A stretch of DNA of 64,000 nucleotides, from contig OY720350.1 of the NCBI GenBank assembly GCA_963082975.1, positions 52,220,734-52,284,733 on the forward strand. Direction: 5' to 3'. The notes beneath the pieces are model-generated. The model was not told the DNA's origin. It searched no databases and saw nothing but the letters and a program-made list of their open reading frames with translations. The stretch comes from Labia minor (Eukaryota; Arthropoda; Insecta; Dermaptera; Spongiphoridae). A program made the translations under genes and the position numbers. Below, piece by piece: positions 46,695 to 58,254 of this stretch (position 1 is its first letter; every line of letters starts with the position of its first letter).

Positions 46695-48554
46695 ATGGAT
46701 CGTTGGCTACAAACTGGTTCAACACAGAAACGGAAAGAATCAGATGATGAGGCATCAACAGCAAACTCTACCAAGAAACGCAAAACTAGAAAATATTCGG
46801 ATGATTATTTATCATTTGGATTTACTTATATTTGCAACAATGATGTGGAAAGACCAGTCTGCGTTCTATGTCAGGAAAGTTTATCCAATGAAAGTATGAA
46901 ACCTGCTAATCTCAGACGTCATTTACAAACAAAGCACAGCGAGCATGTTAGTAAGTCTATCGAATTTTTTAAAATGAAAAAAGAAGAACTTAATTCAAGT
47001 CAGAAATTGATGGTAAAGACGGGATCTGGTGGTATGAGTAAGAAAGCAGTAATGGCATCATATGAAGTAGCTCTACTTATTGCTAAAGCAGGAAAGCCGC
47101 ATAATATAGCAGAGCAATTAATTCTTCCTGCTACAAAAGTAATTACAAATATAATGTTAGGAACTAAAGCAGCAAACGATATAAATTTGATTTCATTATC
47201 AAATGATACGGTTAAGAATAGGATTGAAGACATGTCATGTAATATAAAAGAAGAATTAATATCGAGAGTGCGCAAAAGTCACTATTACTCATTACAATTG
47301 GATGAAAGTACTGATGTCACTAATAATGCCAATTTGTTAGCTTTCATTAGATATGAGTTTGAAAATCAAATACAAGAAGATGTATTGTTTTGTGATTCAC
47401 TACCTTCACGAACGACAGCTAATGACATATTTAACAGTTTGAATAATTTTATAACCGAAAATGAAATAGAGTGGCCAAAATGTGTTGGAATTTGCACTGA
47501 TGGTGCTCGTGCAATGTCAGGTACAAGAACTGGATTGATTGCTCTTATTAAAAATGTTGCGCCTCAGGTTGTTTGGAATCATTGCTGCATTCACAGAGAA
47601 TCATTAGCAGCCAAAAATATGTCACCAGATTTGAAAAGAACATTAGACGAAGTAGTTAAAATTGTCAATTTCATTAAGGCTCGTCCACTTAATTCCAGAG
47701 TTTTTAAAATTTTGTGTGAGGAAATGGGTAGTCAACATACACATTTATTATTACATACAGATGTACGTTGGTTGTCCCGCGGGAAAGTACTCATTCGCCT
47801 TTTTGAGCTTCGAGATGAAATACGATTGTTTTTAATAGATGCGCATTTTGAACTGACCGAATGTTTCAATGATTTTATCTGGTTAGCTAAGGTGGCTTAC
47901 TTGACTGATATTTTTACAAAATTGAACGAACTTAATTTGAGCCTGCAAGGTACTGTTGTAAATATATTTAAAGTTGAAGATAAAATAGAAGCAATGATTA
48001 AAAAAATCGACTTGTGGTCGAAACGCATCCAGAACGGTGTATATGAGTCTTTTCCAACTCTCAATGATTTCATAGAAAGCTCCAGTGAAAAATTGCTTAA
48101 TCAAACGCGTCAATTATTTGTTGAACATTTAATTACTTTGAAAAGCAACTTCAGGAAGTATTTTTCTACTCCTGATCCTTGCAATAACTGGATCAGAGAT
48201 CCATTTAATATGGAAATTACAAATACTAAACATTTATCTGCACCTGAACAAGATATTCTCGTGGAATTATCATGTGATACAACTTATAAACTAAAATTTA
48301 ACAAAACTGAATTGAGCAACTTTTGGTTACTTCTCAGGTCAGATTATCCTGCGCTTGCAAATAAAGCACTTCAACACTTGATTCCATTCTGCACAACATA
48401 TTTATGCGAACAAGCTTTTTCGGTACTATTTTATATTAAGTCTAAATATAGAAACAAATTAAATGTAGAGCCGGATCTTAGATTAAAAGTTTCCAATATT
48501 AAGCCAGATATTGAGATTCTTGTTTCAAGAAAACAACTGCATACATCTCATTAA
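46695..48554 (+). CDS. hAT transposase with BED zinc finger (ZBED5/FAM200 type), intact
   Basis: The 619-residue protein cuts and pastes the surrounding element in the nucleus. A basic nuclear-targeting stretch (KKRKTRK, residues 27-33) precedes a BED finger with Cys56, Cys59, His76 and His81. The catalytic core shows Asp203 in LQLDEST and Asp269 in CTDGARAM, a CCIH motif before the insertion domain, and Glu572 in CEQAFS inside the C-terminal hAT dimerisation domain, which ends in YRNKLN...LRLKVSNIKPDI. The length fits the group (about 600-700). The start at 46695 keeps the N-terminal MDRWL typical of the group; a leader with tandem repeats precedes it. No stop, frameshift or missing key residue was seen. 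The relationship to domesticated ZBED5/SCAND3-like vertebrate genes is one of family, not function. A stem-loop overlaps its stop codon. Confidence 0.95.
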   Translation: MDRWLQTGSTQKRKESDDEASTANSTKKRKTRKYSDDYLSFGFTYICNNDVERPVCVLCQESLSNESMKPANLRRHLQTKHSEHVSKSIEFFKMKKEELNSSQKLMVKTGSGGMSKKAVMASYEVALLIAKAGKPHNIAEQLILPATKVITNIMLGTKAANDINLISLSNDTVKNRIEDMSCNIKEELISRVRKSHYYSLQLDESTDVTNNANLLAFIRYEFENQIQEDVLFCDSLPSRTTANDIFNSLNNFITENEIEWPKCVGICTDGARAMSGTRTGLIALIKNVAPQVVWNHCCIHRESLAAKNMSPDLKRTLDEVVKIVNFIKARPLNSRVFKILCEEMGSQHTHLLLHTDVRWLSRGKVLIRLFELRDEIRLFLIDAHFELTECFNDFIWLAKVAYLTDIFTKLNELNLSLQGTVVNIFKVEDKIEAMIKKIDLWSKRIQNGVYESFPTLNDFIESSSEKLLNQTRQLFVEHLITLKSNFRKYFSTPDPCNNWIRDPFNMEITNTKHLSAPEQDILVELSCDTTYKLKFNKTELSNFWLLLRSDYPALANKALQHLIPFCTTYLCEQAFSVLFYIKSKYRNKLNVEPDLRLKVSNIKPDIEILVSRKQLHTSH

Positions 48555-48589
48555 ATATTTAAGTTATATTTAATGAGATAGATGCAGTT
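48535..48589 (+). other. 24-bp stem-loop spanning the transposase stop codon
   Basis: The left arm (48535-48558) and right arm (48566-48589) are inverted repeats with 22 of 24 positions paired and a 7-nt loop ttaagtt. The stop codon TAA (48552-48554) lies in the left arm. The role is unknown: it could affect transcript end formation, or be a by-product of the element's evolution. Confidence 0.9.
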
Positions 48590-48948
48590 ATTTTTTAAAA
48601 TATTTCTTATTTAATATTTTCTGAAAAAAATTATAAAATATTTATATGAATTTAATGTAAGTACCCATTATAATTTGTGAGATTTGTTGCTATGACAATG
48701 TTTGTATTTTCTTTCTTCAATATTATAATTTCTAATAAAATGTGTTCTACAATATGCAAAAAAATCGTTATTCACCAATCACTGTTAGAAATATTCATCA
48801 TATATCCTTGTCCTTATGAGATCGTAAGCCAGAAATTAATTAATAAAATGACGTAAAGTACCTAAAGTTGTGATGGGGGTCCGTCAAAAAAAATTTTTTC
48901 AAGTGGGGGTCCGTGGAGTACATAAGTTTAAGAACCTATGGTATATTT

Positions 48949-50690
48949 CATTGAAATATTTATATTTTAACCTGATATAAATTTTATGATATTTCTGGAT
49001 AGGAGATTTAAGTGATTTTGCAAATGTGTCTTTTAGAGAGTCTTTAGGCAAATAGCCCAGAGAGGGAGAGGTTTATATTTTAGATTTAACTTCTAATTAT
49101 TTGTTTGTGGACGATCTGGATCGCAGATATATACTATAATATATATATATATATACTATGTAATTAAATTCTGAATTGCATTTTATTTATTGAGTTACTA
49201 TAAAACATTTAAACTAAAATCTTATATAATAATGTCGCTCAAGAAAAAAATGTGTTTTTTTCTTATAAAGAAATTTAAAGTTTAAAATTTTACATTCTAG
49301 TTTTATTTAAAATACCAAGCCATGACATAACATAACAAAAATATAATAAAAAATTTATATTAATAATGGTATTGTTAATTATATAATTCAATCAAATATA
49401 AATGAAGAGATTTAGAAAAATCATTTTATATATTATATTTAGAAAAATCATATATATATATATATTTAAGAGAGAATATATGAATAGGAACAGAGAGTGA
49501 TGTAAGTGGTGGAAGGGGGAATACTCTTATAGCCCTTTTGATATTTTGTTTCCAGATGTTTTTCTCCGAAAAAATATTAAAAAGAAAAACAATTTTTCTT
49601 TTAAGTCTTAAATGTCGAATCTATTTAAGGTTTACTGCTCGGTGTAAAAGCACCTCTTTCTCTTTCTTTCTTTTTTTTATATTGATCAATACATTTCCGG
49701 TCTTTAATTATAAAGAATTATTAAATATTAATTATATTATATTTTTAAAGCATTTTGTTTTCCGAATTATGATATTATTTGAAAATTGTTATTTAACAGT
49801 ATTTATTTTTTTTTTTTGAAATATTTAATTTAATAAATTATTTAATTATTTATTGAAAAAAATATTTATTATTTAAAATAAATTATATTTTAAATAATAA
49901 ATAATCATTTTAATTAAATAACACTACTTTTCTATTATATGTTATTCATTTAGAAACAATTTTTTTTTTAATTTTAAGATTTTAAAACTATAATTTTTTT
50001 TACAATTAACATTCATAATTTTGTAACATGATCAAATACTTGTTTATCAGGACTACAAGTCAAGATATTTTCAATACGTTTACATCTGAAATTCTACTTT
50101 GTATTTTAGAAAATTTCTTAGTTTTACTATTATTATTATTTGTATTATTTATTTATTTACTTATTTGAACTACTAATTAGCTTCTCTAATAAAACAAAAA
50201 TAAATAAATAGATTAATATTTCGATAATGAGTTCTTAGATATATGTTAAAAATAATAACACTAAGCGTGGAGATGAAACGTTGACATTATTGGTAGAAAA
50301 GAAGTTGAGAAAGATTATTTCTTAATCTTCAGTTTTCTTCTTTCTGCCCGCCTAATTCGAGTTATCATTAAAATTGGTTTTTCTCTTTTCTGGTCCATTG
50401 AAACTAGAAATGCTGTTTCTTTCTATCTTATTTAAACCATAATATTTTTATTAAAATCGTTGACTTATTAAACCACATACAAAAGTGAGTTAATAGACTT
50501 TACTAAATTCAAATGTCATTAATTATTGTAGGATTACAAGTATTAAATCGGATTTATCATTTATTATTATAATAATTAGATAAATCACATAATTGATGGT
50601 TTAAAATTTTTTTTAGATACCTGTATAATATAATCCTTAAATATTTTTTTTTTTTTAAATCAATAAATATTTTTTTTACTAGGTTAAGCA
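48949..50690. other. AT-rich non-coding DNA
   Basis: It contains short (TA)n runs near 49141 and 49450. No exon or repeat family was recognised. Confidence 0.5.
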
Positions 50691-50694
50691 AGCA

Positions 50695-50934
50695 AATCGT
50701 TTGCTATTCGCTTGGCATCTCACCCTTTTATTCCCCTCCCCCACAATTTCTTTCTCCCTCTAAGCACCAGATCAAAGGTGATATCATTAGGATTCCATAG
50801 GCCTGTCCTGCTCGAGTGGTTCTCTCTCTCTCTGTGGCTATTGCCTTTGTTATTCCCCGGAACGGATCCAATGGCTTACCCCAAGTCACTCGTTCGAATC
50901 CCTTTGACGCCAAACCTAAACCCTATTCCATTCC
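50695..50934 (+). other. GC-richer host sequence interrupted by a hAT element
   Basis: This stretch and its continuation at 51418-51530 were one piece before the 467-bp insertion. It has balanced composition, a (CT)n stretch near 50822, and a B-box-like cgttcgaatccc near 50890 with gctcgagtggtt upstream. A degraded tRNA-derived SINE is possible, though the box spacing is too long for a tRNA. ORFs here have no recognised product. Confidence 0.3.
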
Positions 50935-50942
50935 CTCTAATT

Positions 50943-51409
50943 CAGAGGTTCTTAAACTGTGGTCCGCGGACCCCTGGGGGTCCGCGAAGACTTTACTGGG
51001 GGTCCGCAAAGCCATCGTACAGGTGCACGAGAAAATAATGAGTCAGTTAAAACTTTATTTAATATAAAAGGAGGTATGGCATGGCTTTGTGAGGAAACAG
51101 AGATCAAATACCCAAATTCAACGAAATGTGCAAGAAAACTATTGCTACCGTTTCCATCTTCATATTTAGCTGAATTTTCTTTCTTCCATATTATAATTTC
51201 TAATAAAATGTGTTCTACAATATGCAAAAAAATCGTTATTCACCAATCCCTGTTAGAAATATTCAACATATATCCTTGTTCTTATGAGATCGTAAGCCAG
51301 AAATTATAACTAATAAAATGACGTAAAGTACCTAAAGTTGGGATGGGGTCCGTCAAAAAAAATTTCTCCAAGTGGGGGTCCGCGGAGTACATAAGTTTAA
51401 GAACCTCTG
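50943..51409. mobile_element. 467-bp internally deleted hAT element with 8-bp target duplication
   Basis: Perfect 15-bp inverted ends (cagaggttcttaaac) and a perfect 8-bp duplication ctctaatt (50935-50942, 51410-51417) define it. The outer ~70 bp at the left and ~220 bp at the right are nearly identical to the autonomous hAT at 45625-48940. Between them (about 51030-51185) lies a remnant of a transposase C-terminus reading KYPNSTKCARKLLLPFPSSY and then LAEFSFF. This aligns with the hAT dimerisation domain but differs strongly from the intact copy, so it comes from a related, not identical, autonomous element. Confidence 0.9.
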
Positions 51410-51530
51410 CTCTAATTAATGCCCTTAACCATAGGGAATATGGTAGCGAGAATTGGAAGTGTGAGGGTTATGGAAATGGCAGGAGGAAAACTTCTTTCAG
51501 TTTTGCATGTCCAATCCTATTATACGATTC

Positions 51531-53370
51531 AGTAGAAAATCATTTCCTAAATCCTCGAAAACAAAAAATAATTAATAATCCTCTATAAAAAAATTAAAAA
51601 ATTGGTTATATAAAGCCACAGATAAATAAATTAAAATCATCTATTTATTTATGTATTTAAGAAAACATTTTAATGATTAATGATGAGTTATTAATTTGAC
51701 TTGACTTTATATGTGTATTTTTATTTCAATTAAAAAAAAATTAATATCTTATTATATTTATATTAAAATATAAAAATATGATTTAATAATCAATTAAAAT
51801 GATTATATTTATTTTTTTATTTAAATTTTTTAGAAGACACCTAAAATTAAATTCTTTCGTATTTATTGCCAGACGGCGAAGAAGTTCGTTCAGCAGTCTA
51901 CATAATTTTTTATCAATTTCTTTTTGTTATCAAAAATTCAGTATTGCTTACAGTGGTGAGAGGCTCGGAAATATCCTGGGCGTTTGCACAATCAATATCA
52001 CAATGAACTAAAGTCCGGCTCGTCCAAGCACTACTGTGCAAAAGGGGGCGCCTTAAAAACGAATATATATATTTTAAATTTATAAAATTCTATACAAACA
52101 ACAAAGTAACAAAGTGAATATAAAATAATATATATATATATATAATAAAAGAGAGTTTAGAGAATATTCATATTTTTGAAACTACAGCGCTTATATATTA
52201 AGATGCTCACGAAAAATTATAAAACTATTATGTATTTGTATTATCCAGTTGATCAAACATAACAGGCTAAAAAGTATTCAAAATAATATACAAGAAAAAA
52301 CCTTTAATAGTATAAATTTTCATATTTATTTATTGTATTTTTTTACATATTATATATACAAAACCCTTTAATGAATGAAGCAGTTAAATTAACCATTTTA
52401 TTCATTCTAAAGGATTTATTAAACATGCACTTTTCCTTCATAATTTATTTATTAATTTATAAATGTATTTCAACAATTTGAATTTGTAAAATTTAATAAC
52501 CTTTAGTATTTTTAAATTTATTTCATAAAAAATAGTTTTTTGAACAATTTTATAAAGAGAATATACTAATTAGATTGAAATTATCAAATTTACATTTACA
52601 ATTTTAATCATATATTCTGAAGTTAGTGTAGTATGTTAAAATAATTCAATACCTTGTTTTTTTCAATATTTTTAATTTAAAAAAAATAAAAAATAATTTA
52701 TTTAGAACATATAAATATGAAACTCAACTCTTTTTTATAAAAAACTCAATTAAAATTTGCATATAAAATTCACAAATCTATTCACCTACACACCTTCACA
52801 CAAATCTATATAAAATAAATTGTCTTATCATACACGACTAAAAATGAAATCGATAATTAATCCCAACATATTCCTAGATATATATATATATAATTTTCAT
52901 CGTCAATTTATCGTGACAAAAGAATGATTGAATCAATTACAGTATGTAAATAGAGTGAACGATAAGAAGCTGAAAAAATGACAAGCCTGTTTTTCTGTTT
53001 TGCAATATCATCAACATCTTGTAAACTTTAATGATAAACGATGATGATTTTTTATTAAAGAAAGCTTATGTTTCAATTGGGAAGATTATATTTGTAAATG
53101 ATTCGCATATGAATATAACCTATTATAGAAGAAAGAGTAGTGTATTTATATATTATAATATAATTAATTGAAATACCAGTTTAGCAATCAATATCATTAT
53201 TTTCAACAAAACAAAAATGTTATTTATGATTATAGTATAAATTTAATTTAATTGACCTTTAACTTTTGTTAATATAATATATACTATATATAATAATATA
53301 TGTATTTATATATTAATTTCTTTTAAAAGGACAAAGTTAGTTAATATTGAAAAACAAATTCTATGGATCT
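51531..53370. other. AT-rich non-coding DNA
   Basis: A mixed-composition patch at about 51865-52060 (gagaggctcggaaatatcct, agggggcgcc) looks like an old repeat fragment but I cannot place it. A (TA)n run lies near 52126. No exon was recognised. Confidence 0.45.
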
Positions 53371-53384
53371 TATATATAAAAATG

Positions 53385-53810
53385 AATCGCAAAATGTGTT
53401 GATAAGGCCATCACTCAATAACGCCTGGACCAATTTTGCCAATTCTTTTTTTAAAATGTTCATTGAAGTCCAAGGATGGTTTTTCCGGCGAAAAAAATCG
53501 AATAATTGCCGGGAAAACCCTAAAAACAGCCCTTTTTCCCCCATACATATTTTTCAATATTATGCATTATGTAATTGCTCTTTTTCAATATTATGCAATA
53601 TGTAATTACTATTTTTCAATATTATGCCATATGTAATTACTAATTGATAAAAATAATTCACCTGTGACCTAGGATGAACCAGAATATTGCATTGTCATCG
53701 GAGTTACATATTTAAGCAAAATTTCAGCTCATTGGGATGTGGGTCAAATTCACGTTGCAAGATTTGGCGACAGGGCACTGGTTGGAATTAAATAAAAGCG
53801 TGAAATAAAA
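53385..53810 (+). repeat. Degraded interspersed repeat with a core like other arthropod Helentron-type repeats
   Basis: The part cgcctggaccaattttgcca, followed by gttcattgaagtccaaggat, resembles internal segments common in arthropod rolling-circle-type repeats. A short triplication of ttttcaatattatgcaatat lies at 53551-53630, and the right part (53700-53790) has a moderately GC-rich tail. There are no clear ends. Confidence 0.4.
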
Positions 53811-54439
53811 TAAATAATTAAAAAAAAATTAAGTTAAGTGTTTTATTTATAAATGCACTAAAAACTAGAAAATAATTTTTCTCTTAGCCTCAAAAGGTAT
53901 ATTCTTCTTTATGATGGGGTTGTACAATAGTCCGCCTACTTAGCACTTCAACAACAATGGCCTAGATACTTTGAATAAAGAGCCTAATTAAAATGAATTA
54001 GTTAATTAATTTTCTAGGGATCTCTCAAATAAAACGCTTGCATTTAATTTTTAATTTTGTCACCATTTTTACCACTGTAAAAAAAGGTTTTTGTCTGCAC
54101 ATTGGCCAGAATTTAAAAGTTTTTGCATATCTTCGCGTTTCATGACCTCTAGAATCCAAAAATGATTTTAGAATTTTTCATGTCTGTCCGGAAAATAAGA
54201 ATGTTATAGACTCAAAATTTCTATGAAATTACACAATATTCTTATTATTATATATCTCTATTTAAACATAGGCTATAAATTTTATTAATATCTAATCGAT
54301 AACCGCAAAAGAGACAGACAGGCTAAATTTCAGCTTTGAAATTGAAGGTCCATACCATACATTTTATTTCTTTAATTCATATATTCATATATATATATAT
54401 ATATATATATATAAATGAAAATAAATATTTTTAAAGTAT

Positions 54440-54665
54440 GTTTTTTTTCCTTTTCTCACGAAATACATTCGGTTATACCTTTGTGGTAGGAATAGAACCT
54501 CGATATATGCAAGCCATGTGATTCTACATGTGTAATGATGTGTAAGAGAGATATTTGTGTATGTTTGTATGCCGAGGTCGCAACAGTTGCAGATTGCGAC
54601 ACTAAGCGCCATGCAACCGAACGACCTGGCTGACCTGGTGCCGTAAACGTGAGCATCCTGCTAAA
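54440..54665 (-). repeat. Possible tRNA-related SINE
   Basis: On the minus strand the head is GC-rich (caccaggtcagccaggtcgt, gcatggcgcttagtg) and a B-box-like gaggttctattcctacc occurs about 140 nt later. The flanks are AT-rich. Spacing is unlike a tRNA, so the assignment is weak. Confidence 0.35.
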
Positions 54666-54794
54666 CAGCCTCTACTTATAGAATAATACAATCATACCAC
54701 CATAGTATATTTTATAACATCAGTATTATAATATAACCTTTGAAGGGTCGAATTTTTACATTAAAAAAAAAATTAAAATATATAAAAATAAGAA

Positions 54795-54910
54795 AAAGTA
54801 AAACTTGGTGACCTCGAACGGTAGTCATCTAGAATATTCAGGTTCAATCACCACGGTTAAATTTGTACAATGACGATTTGAATAATTTATCAAATAAATG
54901 AAAGAAAATA
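54795..54910 (+). repeat. Possible SINE fragment
   Basis: It contains a B-box-like caggttcaatcacc and ends in an A-rich tail (gaaagaaaataaaac). No target duplication was found. Confidence 0.3.
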
Positions 54911-55478
54911 AAACAAACAAAATAATCACTTGACCTCAATGCGCGATGAGAAACGAGCGATTTTGTTAAAAGTAATGTCGCCAAGCTTATAGTTACTTAC
55001 TCAAGGGTACAGGGTACCTTATCATATATATAAATATATATTTAATAAAAGTTAATAGCAAGATAGAATTTAAAGAATACATATTCTCGTATATATATAT
55101 ATATATATATATTATTGGAGTAAATAAAATTTTTTCTAATTTTCAATATTTTTTGATTTCATTATATTTTATAAAAATATTTAGCCGTTATTGACTATCC
55201 CTAAAAATTTACTAACTAAATAATATTTATTTTTTTATGGTATATTTATCCAAGTATTATTTTTTTTTTTTTTTCACTTTGAACGTTTCGTCACGTTATT
55301 TTACGTTTTTAACATTCTTCTTTTAAAACATACTGAAAGTAATTAAATTCATATTTATTATACAAACAAAAATAAAATTAGTTAAATATGTCATACAGTG
55401 AAATTTTGAAATAAAAAAAACATTACAAATCATTGAAAAAAATTAGATGAGTAATGATATGGCTCCAGATCTTTTCAA

Positions 55479-55513
<35 letters not shown>

Positions 55514-56135
55514 ACTTAGAAATTCAGAAGGAATTAGAAAAATATTTTTAAGTATAAAAAAAAAATATGTGGATGGAACCTATATTTTATATATTTTAAA
55601 TTCAACTCAAGTTGTTCCCCAAGGCAAATTATATTTATTCATTCATATTTAGTAATTTAGTTATTTAAAGACGACAAAAGAATAATAAATAATAAAAATT
55701 AAAAATAAATATGTGATTAAAACATAATTTACTTTTAATATATTTAATTCATAATATCTATTGAAAATCTTATATTAATATTAGATTTATTTAAACTTTT
55801 TTGTTTTATTTTTTTGTTTTATTTAAATTCTAATTTATCTTATTAATATTAAAACAAATATAGATAAATATATATATAAACCTATAATATATATAATAAA
55901 GACACACTTAACAAACCAATTACCTGATAAAAGAGATGCTTTTATCATTGAAAATTGTTTGGAAATTCCCTTGTCCCATCAGTTGTTTTAACGTAACGAT
56001 CGATCAACTAGGCCTCATCATTATCATCCTCCATCATCCTCCACTTTTCACCTCTCTAAACCAAAAATCCGCTCCAACATCTATTTATTATTCATTTTAA
56101 TCTCATTTTTGGACGGAAGGTGAAATGAAAAAAAC
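54911..56135. other. AT-rich non-coding DNA
   Basis: It contains (TA)n runs near 55090 and 55480-55510 and a T run near 55260. No exon was recognised. Confidence 0.5.
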
Positions 56136-56149
56136 AACAACAAATCCTG

Positions 56150-56310
56150 TAACGCCAATAGAGCGTGTCTGTATGCCAAGTAGACCACTTGGTCAAGGAT
56201 GACCGGAAGTGGCGCTTGGTGAGATGACGTCACTTCCAACAACATTTTAAAAAAATCAAGTCACTTTCACTTTTGGGTGTTGGCGTTTAGGGTGTGGAAG
56301 GGGAATGCAA
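56150..56310 (+). promoter_or_regulatory. Motif-dense palindromic segment, candidate enhancer
   Basis: 56185-56212 is a near-perfect inverted repeat (ccacttggtca, 4-bp spacer, tgaccggaagtgg). It contains opposed nuclear-receptor half sites ggtca/tgacc and an ETS site ccggaagt (56203-56210), the core bound by E74 itself. A perfect CRE, tgacgtca, lies at 56225-56232 overlapping a second, reversed GGAAGTG (56231-56237). Such a cluster inside the E74 region would suit hormone input and autoregulation. Motif presence is seen; function is inference. Confidence 0.4.
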
Positions 56311-56740
56311 AAATGTCATACGCTAAACATTTTTGCACAATTGAAACCATGAAATTTATTATTTCGTTGTCAAGTATCGAACATTAGTATACTTATATTT
56401 TTTCATAAAGAGAATTTGTTATTTCTTTTAAAATTTTAAAATTGATTAATTTATATTGACTAAAATATTAATTTCTTAACATTGAATTTTCATTTATTGT
56501 TATTTTTTATTTATTAATACTATAACATTAGCTTAAATATGCTTCTAATTATTTTAAATTCTAATAAATTAGTGAAATATAGAAAAATTTATTAATTTAA
56601 ATATTTACCAAAGTGGGTTTTTTTTATATTAGAGAAGAATTTAAACCAAGATTTTTTGCAATCGGGTAGCATGCAGTAAAGGGGCTTATCTCGTCAAAAT
56701 TATTATCAAAGTGAATCAAGATTAAAATTTACAAGACAAT
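56311..56740. other. AT-rich non-coding DNA
   Basis: No feature was recognised. Confidence 0.5.
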
Positions 56741-56744
56741 TATT

Positions 56745-56930
56745 TTGCCGGGGTGTTATTTAGGAACAATATATTTGTGGGGAGATCGATTGGAAGGACA
56801 ATGTAGGAAGGGCAGTGAGAGATATGAGAGAAAATATGAGTTTGATGTTTGTAGATTAAGAAAGAGACACTTGCACAAATGTGGTCCTGTGGCCAAGAAC
56901 TTTCGAGTTCGAGAGAAAGATAGATAAATG
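56745..56930 (+). pseudogene. Degraded LINE 3' end, second copy
   Basis: It shares the order gaccga/gatcga, ggacaatgtaggaaggg, gacacttg..aaatgtggt and ggcca.gaactttcgagt with 34383-34610, and ends in an agatagata tail. Many stops interrupt the frame. It is another 5'-truncated copy of the same LINE. Confidence 0.65.
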
Positions 56931-58254
56931 AATAAATTATTAATTTTAATTTACTGGATCATGGAGATGTTAGTTTCTCTCAAAAATCATGGGTAATGTA
57001 AGATGTTAGCTTTCAAATTTATAATAAAAATATATATTAAAGAAATATATAATTTCTCAATTAAGATATTTTGTAAAATATTATTGTGTGTACATTATTA
57101 AAAAAAATACTCATAATTGAGAATGTATTAATAAAATCCCTTTAAATATGTATTTCTGTTATTTTTTTAATAAAATATATTATTGTCAATTATAAAAATT
57201 AATTTTTGAAATTTTGAATATAAATGTTTTTTTAATGTAATTAAAAAGATGATCTTTTGATTAAATTAATATAGAAGATATTATATATTATTACTGAACT
57301 CAATTCTTCGAGAGAAATAATCATTTTTTATAGAATTTAACAAATATTATTTTCTTAATCAAAGTAATAGATTATTAATCCATTCCATTTTATTATTTCA
57401 CTTTCGTGATATAAATAAATTCATTATAGATTTCTATTTCTTACAAAATAATTAAATTATTCATTTATTTTCTTTTTCTTACGTATTTAATATTATAAAA
57501 TTTTTAAAAGTATTGTATTCTGTTACTGACACGTGTAGTAAACATTTAAAAATTTTACTACTTTCTTTATAATTATAAATAGACATTTGATATTAATCTT
57601 GATTAATATGTATCATCATAAATGAGGTTTTAAATTTTTAATTAGAATTTTAACTCTCTGAATGTGTATCTGTTGTAGAATTATAACCTTGCGTTTTTCA
57701 TTAAAAATTAATCATTTTTGTTCCATAATTAATAGTTACTAATGATGATAGCAAGGTCGATAGATATATAAAGTTCAAATTCAAATTAATAATTAAAGGT
57801 TGAAAGAAAATTATTAGTAAATATGCATATATATAAATAAGATTTAAATTGTTATAGATTTCCTATGGAATGATTGACTACATTATTGTTATTATTTTAT
57901 CATTATAATTATTTTTCATATTTACAAAAGATATACTTAAAAAAAAATTCATTCAATGAATTTGTTAATATTTTCTTGTTTGCTATTTGATACTCAATAA
58001 AATAAATATTGATAATCCCTATGAAAAAATATATTGGTTTATAAAAATGTAGGAAGCAGAGGGAGTAATTGAGCGTTCCTTCCCTTATAAAAGTATTTTT
58101 TTTTTGTTTTTTACATTTTTAAATAAAAAAAAAGTGAGAAATTTAACAAAATTTCAATTATGAAAATGTTTCTGACAAAGCATACAAATAATAATATTCT
58201 CTTTTAGACTTGAATTTTATTTTTCTAAGCAGGTTTTTTAATAAATAATTATTA
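56931..58254. other. AT-rich non-coding DNA
   Basis: No feature was recognised. Confidence 0.5.

Larger units (their letters stand above)
45625..48940 (+). mobile_element. Complete autonomous-type hAT transposon, 3316 bp, 8-bp target duplication
   Basis: Ends cagtggttcttaaac and, inverted at the right, cataggttcttaaac match at 13 of 15 bp. Inside them both ends carry ggtccgcgg / ggacccc-type blocks. The 8-bp duplication gtatattt is perfect at 45617-45624 and 48941-48948. The element contains a single intact transposase frame (46695-48554), 5' tandem repeats of 55 bp (46091-46200) and 30 bp (46386-46475), and an irregular 24-bp set (about 46497-46616). Perfect target duplications and an unbroken ORF point to recent activity. 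Two shorter elements with the same end type lie in this window. Confidence 0.95.

Noticed and set aside
50712..51038. 108-residue plus-strand ORF
   Set aside because: It crosses the left boundary of a hAT insertion, so it cannot be an ancestral host gene.
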